In this document: positions 49,301 through 58,300 of the stretch, in pieces
Layout of the letters: each line of letters begins with the position of its first letter
How positions within the stretch are numbered: the first letter of the stretch is position 1
Source of the DNA: Bugulina stolonifera
Lineage: Eukaryota > Bryozoa > Gymnolaemata > Cheilostomatida > Bugulidae
NCBI GenBank assembly: GCA_935421135.1
Contig: OW285192.1
Span: forward strand, 5,809,501-5,873,500
DNA: 64,000 nucleotides
Direction: 5' to 3'
Notes under the pieces: generated by a model
Told to the model about the DNA's origin: nothing
Databases searched by the model: none
Seen by the model: the letters and a program-made list of their open reading frames with translations, nothing else
Made by a program: the position numbers and the translations under genes

Positions 49301-52300
49301 CTTACTAGTTATATGTATGTAGGTAAGTGATAGTGTGTGCCTGTAGATATGTTAGGGGCAGTAAAGGACATTGTGTGTGTTTTTACTACCTATATCCATA
49401 TTTCACAACACACCATACGGATAAATTTTGTGATCACGTGTTTCTGATAGCAAGTGAAAATAGAACTTTGTCATTAGCTTAGATTGGAAGAGAAATATAG
49501 ATTATGACAATGTACATGTACATTGTATGGACAAAAATGTACATACATGTACATGGATGTACATGTACATGGATGTACATGTACATACAAATGTATGTGT
49601 ATGTACAAAATGTACATGCAAGCTATTTAGAGCAAATGGTTATGTATATGCAGAGTGTTCATTGCTAACGATTTTTTTTGCCTGTAATATCATTAAATAC
49701 ACTGTAAGTGAGTCCATGCCTGGCAACAACCAGTTGATAACGTAAAAGTTTGGGCATATTTTTTAGCTGCATGATATCATCTGACTAAATGTGGCCATCT
49801 GCTTATTTGAAAGCAGTCTGGTATGATTAGACTTACTACAGTGAATAAAATGTATACTGTACAACCATGTAAAACAATTGGTGGATGCTTTACGTGTACA
49901 TGTATTTCACAATATTTACTGCCTCTTCACCAGAAACATATAATTATATCTACTAAAACAAGTTAATGGATCATTTTATGGTCTAGTATATTCCTTTAAG
50001 GTTGAAATGTTTGCTTTGTTTGAACAGAATTGGATTTTTTGTAGCACCATATCCACCAGAAAACTTTACTATCAACTCAGACCCTGCATCTCCAATTAAA
50101 ACATTCAAATGGATGTTCCATAGCAACAGCACTCAGAATGAAGCTGTGCTGAAGTTCTGTTTGCCAGAAAATCATACAATTTGCATTTATGAAGAAGTCC
50201 TGAAAGGAGCGGATTTTCACCTTCCTGTAAAGTATCGTATGAGACCAAGAATTGCAGAAGGCACATACGCTGTGTATTTAATAGCTCGATCAGGTGGTAA
50301 AAATAGTTCTGCTAGCAACTTTGTTACAGTTGGTGTAGGTAAGTCAACATTGTACAACATGTACACTGGACATGTGAACTTTTCTGATGATGTAAAACAC
50401 ACATAGTTTTAATTCTGAAGCATTTCAAAATGTGTTTAGGCAGCTGTGTTGTTAAATCTGACATTGAGTTTAGCAAGCATTTTACACGACTTTATTTCTT
50501 GGGAACATTTTGAACTTGTTCATATCAGTTGTGTAAGCAGAAAACTCAGTAGCACACAAATTTTTAAAGGTTCTACCAAAAGGTGAAATGACTTGAAATG
50601 GAACACTATGCTAGAAAAAAAAGATGCTAGTTAAAACATGCAGACAAGAGAGTTAATAGTAGATGTATTTTGTATATACATTAAATGGTACACCTACATG
50701 CATTATACATGTACATGACTGTAATATTACATGTATGTATCATTCACTACGGTAGATTTCCATAAACATCACATTTGCATTCCATGAAAGGTACATTTAA
50801 TAACACAGAGGAAAGTTACTATGGTCTTTAATATTCAGACTATATACTGGTGCCATTTTAATTTTCATCCTGTTTCTGTCCTCTAGAGACTGAGTCGAAC
50901 TTTAACACACAGGGTGTAGTTGGATATCTAAAATTTGTTTCTGTGGCAATTCCTCTAATACGAATAATTATTATGATGTGACTTCAAACACTAGTCAAAA
51001 TTTTAATTGTAAATTTTACAGCCCCAACTTGTAAACATCCAGATGGACTTAATGGACAAATAAGGACCTCCAACAAAACAAGTGGATACTATTTCTTGCC
51101 TGGTGATAGTTATTCCTTAGTGTGTGATGAAGGATTCAAGCTATCAAGAGTGAAGGCCGTGAAAGGGGATGTAAAGGAATTAACATGGAGCTGTAGAGAA
51201 AATGGGAGATGGGATGTCACGACAAAATGTGCTGGTGCGTAAAACCTCTATGCGCTATATTATGCAATATAAAACAACATACTGCATGTACAATGTACAA
51301 GTAGTATCACATATATGTTTTTTTCGCTTAGCTTAGGTATTACTGTGATGCTAATGGAAACCTTGATTTTGAGGTCACAAGTTTAACTAATATATTGACT
51401 TCTAATTAAAATCTGCTTGACAAGCTCTGCATGTTTGTATACTTTTAACTAGAAGTTCCTAAATTACTACAAAAACGGTTGAAAATAGTATAGTTGACGG
51501 ATTGTTTGCTTTTGCAAATGCCCACATGCCAGATCTTGTCCTTATACTTGCGTGGTGGTGTCTTTTACTCTTTATTCTAGAAACTAGTGTTTCCGGAAAA
51601 TTTGAAAAATTCCAACCATTTAGTATATAGAAAAAATAGTGCAAAGAATAAAAATTACGGAACTTTACTGTGTCAGTGTTCTTTGCACCCAGGTTATGCC
51701 TTTGTGCCTTGTACCATATCCATGTAGATAATAGCATGCAAATAAATAAATATGCAGATTTATGCTTGTATTACCATATTCGTACAATCATGTATATCAT
51801 CTGCGTGAACATGCGCACCTATGCAGTTACGGCATAAGTTTAAGACCGCCTGACGTATTATGACCTATCTTGACATACTGTGATGGTACGCCAAATCATA
51901 TCTTACATCTGACACTCATTATTGTGTGCACATACATGTATTATATCTGCTTGTAATTTACTCCTATATTGTTGTACATGACTATATGATTATATCTAAG
52001 TCTTTTAATGCCTTTTATACCCATGTACAGAGGCCCGACCTCTCAGAATCCATTGATATTCATTTTGTACATGAATTGGACCATTATAAGCAACTTTTGT
52101 AGAACCCGACCTATTTTGGGTCGGCCGTCGGGCTTCCGGTGGCCATGTTGTTGCGCAACTTCCGGACGACCTTATGTCGTCTTTTCCCGACACTACGTCG
52201 GCCGGAAGTCCTTATACTATATAAAGGGCACTGTTTTACTGTTCATTGTCTCAGTCTTCACTTGGCTTTCAATAAAGTCACATCTATACTTGATACAGAG

Positions 52301-55300
52301 ACTTTCACTTCCTTTTGTCAGGTCATTCGCTTAGCGAACCGCCTACTAGGTCGGAACACTCTCTTTCATTGTATAGTCTGAAGGTCAGACTTTGGTAGTT
52401 CTTGGGCTACTGAGACCGCTCGATCTTTCATGTAATGCGAAGTCCTATTACCACTCATAGGCACTTCATTTCTGGGTCGATAGTCGTCCAAGGACGACCG
52501 CACCAAATCACAGAAACCATTACATTGGTGGCAGCAGTGGGATTCTAAGGTCGTACTCTTACGATACGAAGTGAAGGAAGGTGACCTCGGCCTCGGGTAA
52601 CCCGACCGACCTCATTCTTCAATACTTCAACGGCGATTAAAGACTCGGACCCAGGAACCTTGGATACGAGAAGGTGACAAACGCTAAAGTGCACCCATAA
52701 TTCTCGTGGTTCCGCTGGATGTAGCCCTACCTACGCCGGATCTTCAATCAAAGACCGACCTCGGATCCAGAACAGATTGACGGTACTCAGTACGTCGACT
52801 AGGCCGACACGGCCTAACAAACCAAAGCAGTTTTACTCACTACCCGACACCCTACCGACATGGACCGAATAAGGAACCTGCTTCAGCAGGTGATGTACCA
52901 AGCCGAGCAGGACCTCAAAACTCTCAGCTACAACGGACAAGAGGACGTAGAACTCTTCATAGAAGACTTCACCGCTATGGCAGAGCGCTGCAACTGGAAT
53001 GACAGAGCACGCCTCATACGGCTTAGAGCCGCCCTACACGGGCCCGCACAAAAATGCGGTCGACTCCGATCAGTCGAAGAGATATTTTCCCGACTGAGGG
53101 AACAGTATGGACTATCTGCCAGAGAAGCCCGATGGAAGCTGTCCACCCTGGAACAGCCAGCCCACACGTCACTCAGAGACTATGCAGCTCTCATCCGTAG
53201 ACTGATGGCGACAGCCTTCGAAGGAGCACCCCTGCATCTTTAGACGAATGGACTGTTGAGAAGTTCTGCCTCACAGTCCACAACCACGGCCTACGATGGT
53301 ACTACAAATGGTTACAGCCCGATGATATGGAGGAAGCACTGGAAACCGGAGCGGCCTTCCTGCATAACAAAGATGACAGGACCAATCCTCCAAAACAACA
53401 AAAGGAGCTTCTCACTGACCTCCTACGGAAAGCCCTACACACCCTCCTACAGAAATGTCAAGAAGCGGATGACGGACCGACGGTCACACCGGAACCCGTC
53501 CCAGTAGATGACCCCATTCCTACTGTGGCCGACCCAGACAACAACCTAGGAGAAGGTGGACTAAACCACAATGGTTGTCCACAGAGGCCGACGCACACAT
53601 CAGGACCCGTCCCAGTAGATGAACCCGTTCCTACTGGAGCCCAGCAAGGAGAAGGTGGACCACACCACAATGGTCGTCCACAGAGGTCGACGGACACATC
53701 AGAACCCGTCCCAGTAGATCAACCCATTCCTACTGAGGCCAAACCTAAGGAAAGTGGACCAAACCACAATGGTCGTCCACAGAGGCCGACGGACACATCA
53801 GAACCCGTTCTAGTGGAAGAACCCATACCCACTAAGCCTAAAGACAAGAGTAGCCGCTCCAAGCGGAAAATCCCACGTATGACTAGCCCATCACACTCCA
53901 GGCCGACGGTGTCACCTACACCCGTCACAGTGGATGAACCTATACCCACTAAGCCAAAACCAGGCAAGAAACGACTCCACTCAAAGCCGGACACAACCGA
54001 AGTGACCACAGATCACCCCCCCCCCCCCCCAAGGCTGAAAGGACGACTTACAAGTCCCGCCCAGTCGGACCAGACCTCACAAGGCAAACCCGACCTGTCC
54101 TCAACTCAGAAGGACCAACAGGATCTGGCCACGTCCAGACCCGACACTAATCAGCAACTGATTCCCTCCAAAATTCAGTATACCCCGACGGACGACTTAT
54201 CGTGTGTAGAACTGCCAGACACTACAGTCCAAGTCCGCGGCTTGAGGATCGACACGGAGCAAACCGTGCTGGACCAGACAGAAGAGCTACCTCTGAACCT
54301 CTCGAAGAATGTTCAAGTTTCAATAGCCCGACATGATCCAGAGGACGCGAAGTATCGCGTAGCCGACCTCCATGACATAATCTCTACGACGGAGATACAG
54401 TCTATACTTCCAGCAGTTCAAATACAAAGAGCGAAAAGTTCTTTTACGGAATTCAGCATTGCCGAACAAGTTCAGCCGAAGATACAGATTGCCGAACTCT
54501 CGAAATCCCATGAAGCGGATAATAAGCAATCGAAGGCAACTATTGCCGTGTTCCCGTGCTTATTTGACGGGTCGAACAAAGAAAATGTGCCTGAGGCATT
54601 GCCTACAATTGAGCCAATTGCTCATCCCTCGGCTAGTATAAATACGACAGCTCACAGACGAGTAGTCCTTTCTCGTCCAGCACTTCACCGAAGCACATGT
54701 ATCCCTACATGTGACAACCTCTGCACTCTTGTTAGTGCCACTGGTGAAACTAATAACAGCATTCGTATCCTTTCTCCTTCTCGTATGGACGAGACGGCTA
54801 CTCCTTCCAGTACGGATCACTCCAATCAGCCTGTCTTCACAGCTGAAGGTAAGCAAATCTCAGTGTTACCAGTAAGGACCAAATCGGAATTAGAGGTACA
54901 ATCCACACCTGTGGGACTGTCAGGCATGAATTCTCTCTCCCTCCCCACTCGGCATAGAACAGTCGGGACAGAGGAGGATTCCCCTGAACATTTCCACAGG
55001 AAAGAGCATGAGTTAGAAGGCGGAGGATACACATCAAATGAATTGTGTGTTGTAGACGCATCTCCTCTACGGAAGACGCTCACGCCAGACGGCACGCCTC
55101 CACCTACTCCACCTCCTGTTACCTCTACCCTGAAGTTAGCTACAATTAAGCTGCACAAACTCACTGACAAGCTGCCCATAGAGTCGTCCCAGCATTCCGG
55201 AGCCACTAAGCCGTGAATTAGTACCTTCACTCAACAAGCCCGAGACGACTTGGCTAGAAGGAGTCAACCTAACCTCAAATGTGCGAAGTGTGGCTTCTCC

Positions 55301-58300
55301 GGCACCCTCAAGAGACTGAATATACATATTTGGCAACACTTTGCCTGCTTCTACTGTCGCTGCGGACGCAGCTCAGTTAGCCGTGATGCACTAGGCCATC
55401 ACTTCAGTCGGAGATCCAGTATCTGTGAGAAACGTCTCTTCCTCACAGACGGGCCCAGCTATGAGGCCCTCATGGAATGGTGGGGCGTAAAGGATCCCCC
55501 ACCATTTCTACCATGTCGTCCTACCATGGACGGACAGTCGGGAACAAATAAGCCAGTCTACCTGCCTAGTACCTCATCCGCAAGGAAGCGACCTCCCAAA
55601 AGACGGCACAGTCCTTCTCCATCTCCAGAACGGACACCCGACTCCGCACCCTCTGATGCTACCTCCTCCTCTTCCTCGTCGCCTACCACTCCTGCTGGAC
55701 CTTCTCCCTGGCGACCCCCTGCTAGTACCTCCGCTGTAAGTGTCGGTCCCCCTGGCCGACGCGGACGTCTACCCTCTTGGAAGACAAGGCCTGCTCCAAG
55801 GAAGAGTATGCTTGCCACCCAGCCGGGCACTTTATACGAAGGTTCTCCACCCAAGGTCTCATGTGCAGCTTCTCGTGCGGCTTCTCCTGTTTTGCTGCTC
55901 GAACCACTGCAACCAAGGCCAACACTAGAGGTCTCACCACACTGCTCTCCACATGTGCCTGCCAGGAACCTGCTCCGAGCCTCTCCAGACTCTCCTGCCG
56001 TCTATTCCCTACCTCCTGTACTGACTCAGCCAAGTACCACATGTCCTGCATCTCCTGTACTGACCCAGCCGAATGCCACATGTCCTGCATCTCCGGATCC
56101 GTCATTCATGCTCTCGTAGCAGCTGGCTGACCTCAAGCCACGGATCCACTACCTTGCCAGCCGTCAACAGGTAGGGGACACTATACGCCAGCACCTGGAA
56201 CCCCTCTATGCTCGAGAAATAGCTCTTCGCGAACTAGCCAACCAGCATCTAGACCGCCCCCAGCAGCTCCAGCTTGTACAAGCAGATTTGGACGTAGTCT
56301 CCAGAGAATCTACACTGTACCGTACCCTTCTTAACTTGACACTAGAGACACCCATGACCTAGTGTGAGGGGGCTATGTGATGGTACGCCAAATCATATCC
56401 TACATCTGACACTCATTATTGTGTGCACATACATGTATATATCTGCTTGTACTTTACTCCTATATTGTTGTACATGACTATATGATTATATCTAAGTCTT
56501 TTAATGCCTTTTATACCCATGTACAGAGGCCCGACCTCTCAGAATCCATTGATATTCATTTTGTACATGAATTGGACCATTATAAGCAACTTTTGTAGAA
56601 CCCGACCTATTTTGGGTCGGCCGTCGGGCTTCCGGCGGCCATCTTGTTGCGCAACTTCCGGACGACCACACGTCGTCTTTTCCCGACATCACGTCGGCCG
56701 GAAGTCCTTATACTATATAAAGGGCACTGTTTTACTGTTCATTGTCTCAGTCTTCACTTGGCTTTCAATAAAGACACATCTATACTTGATACAGAGACTT
56801 TCACTTCCTTTTGTCAGGTCATTCGCTTAGCGAACCGCCTACTAGGTCGGATCACTCTCTTTCATTGTATAGTCTGAAGGTCAGACTTGGGACCAGATGG
56901 GTCGTCTTTGGTAGTATTTGGGCTACTGAGACCGCTCGATCTTTCATGTAATGCGAAGTCCTATTACCACTCATAGGCACTTCATTTCTGGGTCGATAGT
57001 CGTCCAAGGACGACCGCACCAAATCACAGAAACCATTACAATACTATAGCCAGTGTTATAGCATTGAAACATTTTAACACCGTTTGACTGTCATTCGCAT
57101 TGTGAGGAACAAATACTTAAAGTCCACAATGCTCATGGACAGCCATGGATGCCAAATTTTCATGTATGATCGTGCTCCTTGTCATCGTGAGAAAAACGTT
57201 ACAAATTTCATCAAATCGCAAATGGTACCGGAATGGCCTGACAACAGATCAGGTTTGAAGACATGTGGATGTTGATGAAGGATAAGGTTGCATTGCATCA
57301 ACCATCTAGTCTTGCTGAACTGATAAAAATTATTAAGCAAGTGCAGGTGATGGAGATATCACCAGGATGTTGTGAGACACTGATTAGGAGTATGCCCTGA
57401 CAACTTGCTACCATTCTCGCTAGTTGTGGTGGACCAACCAAACATCAATTTTTTGAGGATTTTCATGTGTTTTTTTGAATAATATTGGTAGGACTCACTC
57501 TTCAACAAAATATAAAAAAACTTTAGAAATTCATTTAGTTTTTTCCTCACAATGTCTAAATCAAGGTGGTCTTAAACTTATGCCCATGACTGTACATGTA
57601 TAGACACACTTTCATATTAAAATTTTATTAGTGTGCATACATTTTGATTTTATTAGTGTCATATATACAGTATATGTATAGCTGCAACCAGGTGATATAT
57701 CTGTTTAAATTTATACTCAAACATTCAATCTGGTGTCTATCACTAAGTATAGCCCAGTACAAACTGACCTGTTCAGACATTGAAGAAACTACTTTACAAG
57801 TCTATATTCAAAGTTTAGATGTATTGAGCTACACTTTTAGCTATTGGTGTCGTAGTGTGCCCAGTTTCTTTTCAGAAGTATAGCCCCCATAGGTCTACCC
57901 TATGCTCGTGCAAATGTACTAGCTAGATAAGTAACCCCTGTGATGACCTTTCATGCTCTTTTTGTGGTTCATAGAAATGAAGACATGTTTATTGTCGTAG
58001 CTGACTTATTCACTATTAGATCAAATACAATTATTACTGATTAATCACATATGAACATGCAATACATGCAATGTGAACACATGGTTATAGCGACTCAGTA
58101 AATGTTTATCTTTATTCCACCATTGCTTCTACATCATAACCAACAACTGTAAGCCATTTTAGGGGATAGTCAAATTTTAGAAGTCGTATTTTTGAATCCC
58201 TAGATCTAGAAATTCAAACAAATGCTCTAATGGAGGTAGATTTTCCTTAATGTTTTTAGCTTTCATTTCTTGATCCATCAGTAGTTTGTATCAATTTTAC

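Larger units (their letters stand above)
51879..57040 (+). mobile_element. Gag-only LTR retrotransposon, family 2, 5.2 kb
   Basis: LTRs 51879-52524 (646 bp) and 56376-57040 (665 bp) run from TGTGATGGTACG to CCATTACA. The 4-bp duplication ATAC is at 51875-51878 and 57041-57044. A primer-binding site, TTGGTGGCAGCAGTGGGAT, starts at 52525, and a G-rich polypurine tract TGTGAGGGGG lies just before 56376. The 3.85 kb interior codes only Gag-like and proline-rich proteins: no RT, RNase H, integrase or protease motif was found, so it must depend on enzymes of another element. The 5' LTR lacks about 20 bp present in the 3' LTR and in the solo copy at 61478. Inserted, sense, in intron 9 of gene B. Confidence 0.88.
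51824..57592 (+). mobile_element. Tc1/mariner relic, split by the LTR element
   Basis: Left end CAGTTACGGCATAAGTTTAA (from 51824) and right end, read on the other strand from 57592, CAGTCATGGGCATAAGTTTA are matching terminal inverted repeats, both continuing into AGACC. A TA follows the right end; the left TA is mutated. Only 55 bp of the left side survive before the LTR element (51879-57040); the right part (57045-57592) holds transposase remains. Confidence 0.78.

Noticed and set aside
53458..54009. Minus-strand open frames opposite the proline-rich Gag repeats
   Set aside because: Shadows of the repeat-coding strand; the + strand carries the zinc finger and Gag features.
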